58,355 nt of DNA from Nesterenkonia sp. E16_10 (GTDB lineage Bacteria > Actinomycetota > Actinomycetes > Actinomycetales > Micrococcaceae): positions 1-58,355 of the forward strand of contig NZ_JADPSA010000009.1 in NCBI RefSeq assembly GCF_017347085.1, read 5' to 3'. Shown piece after piece: positions 24,840 through 32,671 of the stretch. How positions within the stretch are numbered: position 1 is the stretch's first letter; each line of letters opens with the position of its first letter. The notes beneath the pieces are model-generated. The model did no database searches, was not told the origin of the DNA, and was given only the letters and a program-made list of their open reading frames with translations. The translations under genes were made by a program, and so were the position numbers.

Positions 24840-25843
24840 TACTGGCCGGCGGTCTCGACTGCGGTCTCGGCGAGGTAGTCGATCCACTGACCTGCCGAGG
24901 CGGGTCCGCCATAGATCCAGATCTCCTCCACCGGGTGGGTGGCTTCATTCTCGACGAAGCCCAGCGAGGTCCAGACGGAGTTGTCCTCGAGTGCGGAGAA
25001 CGGATCCTCCGGCTCAGTCTCGGCGGTCCACCAGTAGAGAATCGTGTCATCCTCGAGCGCGGTCAGGCCCTCGACATCGGACTGGCTGATCGCGAAGGCC
25101 TCATCGCCTTCGTCCTGCCAGGCCGATTCCAGGCCGATCTCCTCGCCGAGTGTCTGCGCGAGGGCTCCTGGGCCATGCATCCGGAAGGTGGCGGTGTTGC
25201 CCTCTACGGTCGGGTAGACCAGCACAAACGGGGTGCCGGCGATTCCGGCCTCCTCGATGGCCTCGGCGCCGGCGTCGCGGGTCTCCTCGAACTCGGCCCA
25301 GACCTCGTCGGCGCGGTCCTCGGCGCCGAGCAGCTCGGCGGTCATCCGGAAGTTGTCCTCCATATTGCCCAGCGGGTCCGAGGCGTCAGCCCCGGGCTGC
25401 AGCACCACCGGGGCGATCTCCTCGAGATCCTCCAGCAGGCCCTCCGGGACCGAGACGTCCACGCCCAGGATCAGGTCAGGATCGGCCTGGCCGATGGCTT
25501 CCAGGCTCGGCTCGGTGCGCAGCCCGACGTCGGTGGTGTCCTCGTCCAGCGGCGCTGCGGAGTTCCACACCCCGTAGCCCTCCAGGTCAGCGACGCCGAC
25601 CTGGTTTCCGCCGAGGATCTCGACGTTCTCCGTCTGCGCCCATTCCAGGGTGACCACGCGTTGCGCGGGGGCATCCAGGGTGATCTCCTCGCCGCGATAG
25701 TCGGTCACGGTGACCGGGCCGGAGTCCGCGGCCGCGGTGTCCTCCTCGGTGTCTTCGACATCGGTGGTGCCACAGGCGGTCAGCGCCATCAGGACGACGG
25801 CGGCGGCCGCAGACGTCCTGCCGAGGCGGGGAGAGAGGTTCAT
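24839..25843 (-). CDS. Iron-siderophore ABC transporter substrate-binding lipoprotein
   Basis: 334 residues. The lipoprotein signal peptide ends ALTACG (Cys24), followed by a short acidic spacer and a FepB/FhuD-type fold: TVTDYRGEEITLDAPAQRVVTLEWAQTENVEILGG, DVGLRTEPSLEAIGQADPDLILG, then a long central helix and a second lobe ending AGQWIDYLAETAVE. It captures a ferric siderophore at the membrane surface and hands it to the fused permease, whose GTG overlaps its stop codon. The ligand is not predictable. ATG 25843 lies 145 nt after the ATPase stop, so it could have an extra promoter. Confidence 0.92.
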   Translation of the reverse strand: MNLSPRLGRTSAAAAVVLMALTACGTTDVEDTEEDTAAADSGPVTVTDYRGEEITLDAPAQRVVTLEWAQTENVEILGGNQVGVADLEGYGVWNSAAPLDEDTTDVGLRTEPSLEAIGQADPDLILGVDVSVPEGLLEDLEEIAPVVLQPGADASDPLGNMEDNFRMTAELLGAEDRADEVWAEFEETRDAGAEAIEEAGIAGTPFVLVYPTVEGNTATFRMHGPGALAQTLGEEIGLESAWQDEGDEAFAISQSDVEGLTALEDDTILYWWTAETEPEDPFSALEDNSVWTSLGFVENEATHPVEEIWIYGGPASAGQWIDYLAETAVETAGQ

Positions 25844-25988
25844 AGTGGAGAGAGTTCCTTTCAGTAAGGGTTAAACAGGGTGTGGAAACTGTGGGCCGGC
25901 AGGGGTGAATCAGGGCAGGGCGCAGCGGAGACACAACCTGCGCGGAGGCGGCGGGCAGGGACGAAACGGGAGGGAATGGCGGGGAGGG

Positions 25989-26837
25989 CTAGGCGGAGAG
26001 CAGCACCGGTTCTGCCAGCTCCTCGGCCCGAGCACTCAGGCGCCTTCCGGAGCGCTGGGCGCGCACCGCGAGTCCTCCGAAGGGAAGCGTGGCCACCTGG
26101 ATATCCACCCCGAAGGTGGCGCTGAGCCGTTCGGCGGTCATCACCTCGGCGGGGGTTCCGGTGGCGGCGATCCGTCCTTCCGAGACCAGGATGACGCGGT
26201 CGGCGATGTCGGCGGCCTGTTCCAGGTCGTGGAGCACCACCCCGATGGTCAGCCCGTGGGTGTCGGCGAGATCCCGGATCAGATCCAGCAGGCTCATCTG
26301 GTGCTTGAGATCCAGGAACGTGGTGGGTTCATCGAGCAGCAGCACGTCGGTCTCTTGGGCCAGGCAGGTGGCGAGCCAGACCCGCTGGAGCTGTCCGCCG
26401 GAGAGCTCCGCAACCGGACGATGCCGCAATTCCTCAAGGTCGGTCAGCGAGATCGCCCGTTCCACCGCCGCCACACAGGCCTCATCGGTGCGGCTGAAAC
26501 GTCTCCGGTGGGGATGTCGGCCGAGTTCGACCACCTCGGACACGGTGAGCCCGCCGGGGGTGGGGCGCTGCTGGGCGAGGATCGTGAGCCGCTTGGCGAA
26601 GGCCCGCGGCGAGAGAGCCGCAGAGTCTGAGCCGTCCAGAGTCACGCGCCCCGTGGTGCGGGCGAGTCGGCAGATGCCGCGCAGCAGGGTGGACTTGCCG
26701 CTGCCATTGGGGCCGATCAGGGCGGTGACCCCGCCGGGAAGCAGCTCGACGCTGGCGTCGTGCACCACCGGGGAGGCTCCGTAGGAGACCGAGACAGACT
26801 CTGTTCGCAGCGTGGAGGGCATTCGATTGATTGGCAC
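25989..26837 (-). CDS. Iron-siderophore ABC transporter ATP-binding protein
   Basis: 282 residues from GTG 26837 (an internal ATG at 26822 is possible). Walker A GPNGSGKST at 42-50, signature LSGGQLQRV near 146, Walker B VLLLDEPT near 167 and H-loop VVLHD are all present; the pattern is FecE/FepC-like. It energises the fused permease. First gene of the operon. A TAACAT -10 box ends 6 nt before the GTG, with an iron-box-like sequence over the -35 region, so the mRNA is probably leaderless and iron-repressed. Confidence 0.92.
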   Translation of the reverse strand: MPINRMPSTLRTESVSVSYGASPVVHDASVELLPGGVTALIGPNGSGKSTLLRGICRLARTTGRVTLDGSDSAALSPRAFAKRLTILAQQRPTPGGLTVSEVVELGRHPHRRRFSRTDEACVAAVERAISLTDLEELRHRPVAELSGGQLQRVWLATCLAQETDVLLLDEPTTFLDLKHQMSLLDLIRDLADTHGLTIGVVLHDLEQAADIADRVILVSEGRIAATGTPAEVMTAERLSATFGVDIQVATLPFGGLAVRAQRSGRRLSARAEELAEPVLLSA

Positions 26838-26843
26838 ATCTGC

Positions 26844-26849
26844 ATGTTA
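26844..26849 (-). promoter_or_regulatory. -10 box of siderophore operon (leaderless)
   Basis: TAACAT on the minus strand, then GCAGAT, then GTG 26837. It supports GTG 26837 as the true start. Confidence 0.55.
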
Positions 26850-26856
26850 GCAAATT

Positions 26857-26875
26857 ATTGGGAAGGTGAACCTAA
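26857..26875 (-). promoter_or_regulatory. DtxR/IdeR-like iron box
   Basis: On the minus strand TTAGGTTCACCTTCCCAAT aligns to the IdeR/DtxR consensus TTAGGTTAGGCTAACCTAA at 12 of 19 positions, with a perfect left half-site TTAGGTT. It overlaps the expected -35 of the operon promoter. Iron-loaded DtxR/IdeR would repress there. Confidence 0.55.
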
Positions 26876-26882
26876 CTTTGCG

Positions 26883-27842
26883 TCACGAGTTCTGGCGGAG
26901 CAGTTCTGCGGATACACCCCAGAGCCTTGCGGCATTCTCTGGGTCCAGCGCGTAATCCCTCACGCCATGGGTGCCGTTGATGATCTCCGGGACCACCTCC
27001 GCCTCCTGGCAGTCCTCCAGATACAGCCCGCCGATGCCCTCGAGCAGGGGCGAGGCGGCGGCGAAGACCGATGTCGCCGCCCCCTGTGCCGGGGACTTCA
27101 TGGCTATACCGGCGCGCTCGACATATGCCTTGGTCTCGGCGAGCGCCTGCGGCTCCCAGTGGCGCTGCAGGTTGGTCCAGATCCCACCGGGCATGACGGC
27201 GTTGACCGCGATGCCCTCCGACGCCCATCGGCGGGTGGCCTCCACGGCGAACAGCACATTGGCGGTCTTGGACTGCCCGTAGGCATGCCCCGGGTCGTAG
27301 GCCCCACGATCGAAGAAGAGATCCTCGTAGCGGATGTCTGACATGTCGTGCCCGCTGGAGCTGACCGAGACGATCCGGGCGCCTCCTGCCTCGACCAGTC
27401 GTGGATGCAGCCCCAGCGCGAGCGCGAAGTGGCCCAGGTGGTTGGTCGCGAACTGAAGCTCCCAGCCCTGCGCGGTGCGCAGCTCGGGAGTCATCATGAT
27501 GCCGGCATTGTTGATCAGCAGATGCAGCGGACCGGAGAAGGCCCTCGTGAAACGATCGACCGAGTCCAGATCCGCCAGGTCCAGTCCTCGGACATCGAGA
27601 GACGCCGCCGGGTGCGAGCGGAGAACGTCCTCGGCGGCTCGGCGCCCGGCTGGCACGTCGCGCACCGCGAGCACCACATGAGCACCGGCCCCTGCCAGGG
27701 CGCGGGCGGTCTCGATCCCGATTCCTGAGGATGCCCCGGTCACGACCGCTGTCTTGCCCTGCAGGTCGACCCCCTCCAGCACCTCCTCGGCGGTGCTGGT
27801 CGCGGTGAAGCCAGAATCGGACGAAGAGATGAGGCGCGCCAT
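26883..27842 (-). CDS. Short-chain dehydrogenase/reductase (retinol dehydrogenase-like)
   Basis: 319 residues. Cofactor motif TGASSGIG (35-42), NNAG near 111, catalytic Ser in VSVSSSG and YGQSK (Tyr-x-x-x-Lys) near 190: a complete classical SDR. The longer length and 'DRGAYDPGHAYGQSKTANVLF' stretch match the oxidoreductase subgroup related to retinol dehydrogenases/WWOX. The substrate is unknown. ATG 27842 follows AAGGACC. Divergent from the flavin monooxygenase gene, with 61 nt between starts. Confidence 0.9.
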   Translation of the reverse strand: MARLISSSDSGFTATSTAEEVLEGVDLQGKTAVVTGASSGIGIETARALAGAGAHVVLAVRDVPAGRRAAEDVLRSHPAASLDVRGLDLADLDSVDRFTRAFSGPLHLLINNAGIMMTPELRTAQGWELQFATNHLGHFALALGLHPRLVEAGGARIVSVSSSGHDMSDIRYEDLFFDRGAYDPGHAYGQSKTANVLFAVEATRRWASEGIAVNAVMPGGIWTNLQRHWEPQALAETKAYVERAGIAMKSPAQGAATSVFAAASPLLEGIGGLYLEDCQEAEVVPEIINGTHGVRDYALDPENAARLWGVSAELLRQNS

Positions 27843-27891
27843 GACGAAGGTCCTTCCAGCCCGGGGTCACATGAACCCCATCCTGCCCCCA

Positions 27892-27897
27892 TAAGCT
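27892..27897 (+). promoter_or_regulatory. -10 box for leaderless flavoenzyme transcript
   Basis: TAAGCT ends 6 nt before ATG 27904; no Shine-Dalgarno. Confidence 0.55.
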
Positions 27898-27903
27898 GAA
27901 CCC

Positions 27904-29622
27904 ATGACAGTCTCCAGCCCGCTGCCCGAGACCCCGGACCCGGCGGACGCCGCCCCCGGGGAGCCCACGCTGACCATGCTCAACCCCGACTTCCCGTTCA
28001 GCTACGACCACTACCTGGAGCACCCGGCAGGGCTGGGCAGCCTCCCCGAGCAGGCCCAGGGCACGGAGGTGGCCGTGATCGGGGCCGGGCTGGCCGGCGT
28101 CGTCGCCGCCTATGAGCTGATGAAGCTGGGGTGCAAGCCGGTGATCTTCGAGGCCGGGGAGATCGGCGGCCGGCTGAAGACCCAGTCCTTCGCCGCGGCC
28201 CCGGAGGTGGTGGCCGATCTGGGCGGGATGCGCTTCCCCACCTCGGGCAAGGCCTTCTACCACTACGTGGATCTGCTGGATCTGCCGACCCGGGAGTTCC
28301 CGAATCCGCTCACCGGAGCCGCTCCCTCCACGGTGATCGAGCTCAAGGGTCAGGCGTTCTACGCCGAAGATGCCAGCCACCTGCCGCCGTTCTTCGCCGA
28401 GGTGGCCCAGGCCTGGCAGCGCGCGCTCACCGAGGAGGCCGAGCTGGAGGCGGTGCAGCAGGCGATCTGTTCCCGCGACGTCCTCGAGCTGAAGCGGCTG
28501 TGGAACCAGCTGGTGGAGCGCTTCGACGATGAGTCCTTCTACGGGTTCCTCTCCTCCAGCCAGGCGTTCCAGGAGCTGAGCTTCGAGCACCTGGAGGCCT
28601 TCGGTCAGGTCGGCTTCGGCAGCGGGGGCTGGGACACCGACTTCACGAATTCGATCCTCGAGGTGCTGCGCGTGGTGTTCACCGGCGCCGATGATCACCA
28701 TCGCAGCATCGACGGAGGTGCCCAGCGGCTGCCGGTCCAGCTGTGGAAGCACCGCCCCGAACGGCTTGCCCACTGGTCCCCTGGTACCTCGCTGGAGTCG
28801 CTGCATGGCGGGGCCCCTCGCGGTGCCGTCTCCGGGATCCACCGCGGCAGCAACCCGGCGCTGCCCGGCGGCGGGGTGCGGGTCACCGAGAAATGGGGCC
28901 GCACCCAGGAGTTCGCCGCCGCGGTGGTGACGTGTCAGTCCTGGCTGCTCTCCGCGCGGATCGACACCGATGAGAACCTCTTCGCTCCCTCGATGTGGAC
29001 CGCGATCGAGAAGAGCCACTACATGCTCTCCTCCAAGACCTTCGTCATGGTGGACCGGCCCTTCTGGCGCGACATCGACCCGGAGACCGGGCGTCCGGTG
29101 ATGTCCATGACGCTCACCGACCGGCTCCCGCGCGCCACCTATCTGCTGGATGAGGGCCCGGAGCGGCCTGCCTCGATCCTGCTCAGCTACACCTGGAACG
29201 ACGATGCCTTGAAGTGGCTCCCGCTGGACGCCTCGGAGCGGACCCGACTGATGCTGCATTCACTGGCGAAGATCTACCCCGGGGTGGACATCGGCGCGCA
29301 TATGATCGGTGAGCCGATCACGGTCTCCTGGGAGGCCGACCCGAACTTCATGGGCGCCTTTAAGAACAACCTGCCCGGGCACTACCGGTACCAGGAGCGG
29401 CTCTTCGGGCACTTCGTCCAGGAGCAGCTTCCGGAGCACCAGCGTGGGGTCTTCCTCGCCGGCGATGACATCTCCTTCACCGCCGGATGGGCCGACGGCG
29501 CGGTGACCACCGCGCTGAACGCGGTCTGGGGGGTGCTGCATCACCTGGGCGGGACCGCCGCGGCGGAGAACCCCGGGCCGGGCGACGTCTGGGCGGATCT
29601 GGCCCCGATCCGGCTGGACTGA
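27904..29622 (+). CDS. Flavin amine oxidase resembling L-amino-acid/tryptophan 2-monooxygenase
   Basis: 572 residues. The FAD GxGxxG is at 60-65 (VAVIGAGLAGVVAAYEL), the diphosphate-binding ADLGGMRFPTSGKAFYHYVDLL at about 100-120 echoes bacterial IaaM (MRFP, F-H-Y), and the C-terminal FAD motif GDDISFTAGWADGAV is at about 520-535. Length (about 560-570) fits tryptophan/phenylalanine 2-monooxygenases, which turn an amino acid into the one-carbon-shorter amide plus CO2. Simple L-amino-acid oxidase activity is the alternative. It is convergent with a nitrilase-family amidase that could hydrolyse such an amide. Leaderless promoter. Confidence 0.78.
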   Translation: MTVSSPLPETPDPADAAPGEPTLTMLNPDFPFSYDHYLEHPAGLGSLPEQAQGTEVAVIGAGLAGVVAAYELMKLGCKPVIFEAGEIGGRLKTQSFAAAPEVVADLGGMRFPTSGKAFYHYVDLLDLPTREFPNPLTGAAPSTVIELKGQAFYAEDASHLPPFFAEVAQAWQRALTEEAELEAVQQAICSRDVLELKRLWNQLVERFDDESFYGFLSSSQAFQELSFEHLEAFGQVGFGSGGWDTDFTNSILEVLRVVFTGADDHHRSIDGGAQRLPVQLWKHRPERLAHWSPGTSLESLHGGAPRGAVSGIHRGSNPALPGGGVRVTEKWGRTQEFAAAVVTCQSWLLSARIDTDENLFAPSMWTAIEKSHYMLSSKTFVMVDRPFWRDIDPETGRPVMSMTLTDRLPRATYLLDEGPERPASILLSYTWNDDALKWLPLDASERTRLMLHSLAKIYPGVDIGAHMIGEPITVSWEADPNFMGAFKNNLPGHYRYQERLFGHFVQEQLPEHQRGVFLAGDDISFTAGWADGAVTTALNAVWGVLHHLGGTAAAENPGPGDVWADLAPIRLD

Positions 29623-29649
29623 GCGGCAGGGCCCGGCTCAGCGGCAGCG

Positions 29650-29675
29650 CCCGGCGCCCTGGCTCGGCGCCCGGG
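29650..29675. terminator. GC-rich hairpin between convergent flavoenzyme and amidase genes
   Basis: CCCGGCGCC (29650-29658) pairs with GGCGCCCGGG (29666-29675) with one bulge. Neighbouring GGCGCC/CCGGGC-rich repeats could form alternative stems. Confidence 0.4.
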
Positions 29676-29711
29676 CTGGGCCACCCGGCCCGGCGCCCCG
29701 GGGGAAAACCA

Positions 29712-30503
29712 TTACAGCCAGTTCCGGTGGAGCTCCGCGCGCCGATCCTGCAGGTAGTCCGCGCTGCCGGAGCCTGCGTCCTGGCTCGGGTCCGGCAGGT
29801 CCACGACCAGCAGACCCGGCTCCACGCCCAGCTCCCCCAGCGGCTGCCCTGCGGGTCCGACGACGACGCTGCGCCCATCGAAGACCAGCTCGCCCTCCGG
29901 GCCGCAATGGTTGGCATAGGCCAGGGTGATCCCGTTCTCCACCGCGCGGGCGGGCAGCAGGATCCCCGGCACCGAGGCCTCGTCTCCTGCCAGGGCGGTG
30001 GGCACCAGCAGCAGTTGGACCCCGCGGGCCGCGGCGGCCCGGACCATCTCGGGGAACTCCACGTCGTAGCAGACCAGCAGGCCCAGCTGCCGTCCGTCCC
30101 AGCTGAACACCGGCGGCGGCTGCTCGCCCGGGATGAAGGCGGCCTTCTCCTCTGGCCCGTAGAGCTGGACCTTCTGGTAGCCGGCAAGCACCTCCCCGTG
30201 TTCATCGGCGAACTCGGCGGTGATCCCGCGCTGCTCCGGCGCCTCGGGGCCGGGAAGCGACCACACCATCGCGATCCCGCGGTCCCGGGCGATGTCGCGC
30301 AGCCTGGACCGCGCGGCGTCGACCTGTTCCGCGCTGACCTGGGCGCGAATCTGCGCCGGGACGTAGCCGAAGCCGAAGAGCTCCGGGGTGAGCAGCAGCT
30401 GGGCCCCCTGCTCGCTCGCCTGGGCCGCGGCGTCGTCGATCAGGTCCAGATTGTGCGCAGGATCCAGCGGACGGGCGGTGTGCTGCATCAGTGCGATTCG
30501 CAT
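29712..30503 (-). CDS. Carbon-nitrogen hydrolase (nitrilase superfamily amidase)
   Basis: 263 residues from ATG 30503. The catalytic triad is visible: Glu41 in LLLTPELFGFGY, Lys111 in YQKVQLYG and Cys145 in LVCYDVEFPE. The C-terminal region (GIYE-like ELGVEPGLLVVDL) is typical of the plant/bacterial amidase branch rather than true nitrilases. Cytosolic. Its 3' end faces the flavin monooxygenase-like gene 89 nt away. Together they could form a two-step route from an amino acid to the acid through an amide, such as tryptophan to indole-3-acetate. Not proven: omega-amidase or carbamoyl hydrolase roles are equally compatible. Confidence 0.88.
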   Translation of the reverse strand: MRIALMQHTARPLDPAHNLDLIDDAAAQASEQGAQLLLTPELFGFGYVPAQIRAQVSAEQVDAARSRLRDIARDRGIAMVWSLPGPEAPEQRGITAEFADEHGEVLAGYQKVQLYGPEEKAAFIPGEQPPPVFSWDGRQLGLLVCYDVEFPEMVRAAAARGVQLLLVPTALAGDEASVPGILLPARAVENGITLAYANHCGPEGELVFDGRSVVVGPAGQPLGELGVEPGLLVVDLPDPSQDAGSGSADYLQDRRAELHRNWL

Positions 30504-30547
30504 GGGCCCAGTATCCCTCTCTCCGCCCACCGCGCACCCGTCGGGGC

Positions 30548-32587
30548 TCAGCGTCGTCGACCCTTGGTGCGCTCGTTGGACTGCAGCCGCTTCGTGAGCG
30601 GCCGCATCAGCACATCGCCCAGCACGATCCCGGCGGCGATGGCCATGATGATGATCAGCGCGTCGAAGATCTCATACAGGCCTGCGGTCCGGTTCACCGA
30701 GGATTGACTGATCGCGATCTGGTACATCCCCCGGAAGATGATCAGCCCGGGAAGCATGAACATCATGGCGGGGACGGCGACGACGAGCTGCGGGGCGCGC
30801 AGTCGCAGCGCGACCACCCGGGCCAGCGCGCCGACCACGGTGGCGCCCAGGATCGGGGTGAACCATCCGCCGAATCCCATGAGCTCACCCACGGCGACTC
30901 CCCCGAAGCCCAGCGCCGCCACCGCTCCAGTGGGCAGCAGCAGCCGGTAGGGCGCCTGCTGCACGATGGCGGCGGTGATCGCGGTCAGGAAGACCAGGGC
31001 CGTGAGAACCCCTGGGTGGTAGATCCGCATGATCTCCCGGGTCACGTCGAGCTCGGGGGCTCCGGCCCGTCCGGTGAGGACCACGCCGACCATGATCCCG
31101 GCGGTCAGTCCGGAGAAGGCCACCAGGGAGGAGACCAGACGGCCCGCGGCGGTGATCGGGAAGGCATTGATCGCGTCCTGGATGGCCGAGACGATCCGCA
31201 CGCTGGGCAGCAGGATCATCAGTCCCCCGGCGACCACCATGGAGGTGGTGATCGGCGCCCCCAGGGTGAGCGCGCAGAGCGCCACCGCGGTGGCCAGGAA
31301 GCCGCCGACCGCGAGGGTGAAGATCTCGGGCACCCGCCAGATCGTGAGCTGGCGCGTGACGGCGAGGACCAGCAGGGTGGCGAGGAAGCCCAGAGAAGCA
31401 TCCAACAGCGGCGCGCCGGTGTAGCTGGCGAAAAGCCCCGCGAAGAGCGCCCCCGCGGTGGCCACCACCCAGCGCGGATAGGGCTTGGGGTCCCGGAGGA
31501 TGTCTTGCAGGGTCTCATCGGCCTCCGCGCGGGTGATCCGTCCGAACGCGATGTCGGTCACCAGGGTGTGCACCTCGGCGAGCGCCCGGAAGTTCGCCGA
31601 CCAGGACCGCACCACGCGCACCCGGGAATACGGAATCTTCCCCGGCGGCGACCAGTTCAGGATGATCGACTGGTTCGTGATGTCCACATCGGTGTTCTTC
31701 ATCCCGAACGCCGAGGTGACCGCGAGGATGGAGGTCTCCACCTCCAGCGCCCCCGCCCCATAGCGGAAGAGCGACTCTCCCAGGTCCAGGACCAGGTTGA
31801 TCGTCACGAGCTCATCGTCCTCACCGGGCTCCTGGGCCTGATGCGGGTTCTCGAACGGGGTGCCGGAGAGCCAGTCCAGCGTGGACATCTGGCCCGTGGC
31901 CGAGGACACCGGACTGATCAGCTTCTGCGCCAGACGCCGCGCGGGGAGAGCGATCCGGCGCGCCGGAGGTCCAGGGGCACCCAGGGAGGGCACCTGGGGG
32001 TGTCCCGCTGACCGGCCGGGAAGCCCGTCCAGGTCATAGGCGGGCAGGTCATAGGAGGACTGATCATAGGAGGACTGATCATAGGCGGGCAGATCCTCGC
32101 GCGCCGGATCCTCCCAAGGCAGATCGTAGTGCGGGTGGTCGTACACGGCGTGGTCATACAGCGCCGCCCGGGAGTCTGGCCATGGCTCCGAGCCCAGGTC
32201 CGCGTCGGGGGGAAAGTATCTCGCGCTGGGGAACAGCGGGGGCGCACTGAGGTCCTCGAACCGGTACGACTCGGTGTCCGGGGCTGCCTCTGGCGGACTC
32301 TGCGCCTCTGGCCAGTCGTGATGTGCCTCTTCTGCCGCCGCGTGATTCCAGGAGTCGACCACGTGCTGGGTCAGGGTTCTTGCGAAGCCCTGCTCATCCT
32401 CGATCTCCTGCGTGGGACGCACCAACGGCCGCAGCAGGGTTTCGCGGTCCTCTCGATCGATGCGCGGATCGATCGCGTCCGCCGGAGGACTCGCTGCGTC
32501 CTCGTCCGACTCCTCCGCGGGCACCTGCGCGGCGTCACCGTCGGAGGCGCTGCCGACTGACCCCACCTGGCTTGCATCCTGGGACAT
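30548..32587 (-). CDS. Threonine/serine exporter (ThrE family) with long acidic repeat-bearing N-terminus
   Basis: 679 residues. The C-terminal 420 or so hold the ThrE fusion of the two exporter domains: a soluble part with VLDLGESLFRYGAGALEVETSI (about 270-290) and about ten TM helices ending KRLQSNERTKGRRR. The first 240 residues are cytosolic, strongly acidic and Pro/Ser-rich, with a Tyr-Asp repeat tract (AYDQSSYDQSSYDLPAYD) encoded by four 15-bp repeats. ThrE exports threonine and serine in corynebacteria. ATG 32587 has GGAGG six bases upstream. The N-terminal extension is longer than in the type protein. Confidence 0.88.
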   Translation of the reverse strand: MSQDASQVGSVGSASDGDAAQVPAEESDEDAASPPADAIDPRIDREDRETLLRPLVRPTQEIEDEQGFARTLTQHVVDSWNHAAAEEAHHDWPEAQSPPEAAPDTESYRFEDLSAPPLFPSARYFPPDADLGSEPWPDSRAALYDHAVYDHPHYDLPWEDPAREDLPAYDQSSYDQSSYDLPAYDLDGLPGRSAGHPQVPSLGAPGPPARRIALPARRLAQKLISPVSSATGQMSTLDWLSGTPFENPHQAQEPGEDDELVTINLVLDLGESLFRYGAGALEVETSILAVTSAFGMKNTDVDITNQSIILNWSPPGKIPYSRVRVVRSWSANFRALAEVHTLVTDIAFGRITRAEADETLQDILRDPKPYPRWVVATAGALFAGLFASYTGAPLLDASLGFLATLLVLAVTRQLTIWRVPEIFTLAVGGFLATAVALCALTLGAPITTSMVVAGGLMILLPSVRIVSAIQDAINAFPITAAGRLVSSLVAFSGLTAGIMVGVVLTGRAGAPELDVTREIMRIYHPGVLTALVFLTAITAAIVQQAPYRLLLPTGAVAALGFGGVAVGELMGFGGWFTPILGATVVGALARVVALRLRAPQLVVAVPAMMFMLPGLIIFRGMYQIAISQSSVNRTAGLYEIFDALIIIMAIAAGIVLGDVLMRPLTKRLQSNERTKGRRR
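32036..32095 (-). repeat. Four 15-bp tandem units inside the ThrE gene
   Basis: Units at 32036, 32051, 32066 and 32081: two outer ATAGGCGGGCAG(G/A)TC and two identical inner ATAGGAGGACTGATC. Each encodes a Tyr-Asp pentapeptide (DLPAY or DQSSY) in frame, so unit gain or loss would lengthen or shorten the acidic tail without a frameshift. Confidence 0.85.
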
Positions 32588-32671
32588 GAGGCCTCCACGA
32601 CGTGACGCATCCGGGACGAACCCTGATCTTGGACGTCAGTCTGTCACGCGCCGAGGACTGTGAGAACTCCC

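Noticed and set aside
26872-29259. 795-codon minus-strand open frame across the SDR and flavin monooxygenase genes
   Set aside because: It lies antisense to two well-supported genes, has a His/Gly/Arg-rich composition typical of GC-rich antisense frames and no motif.
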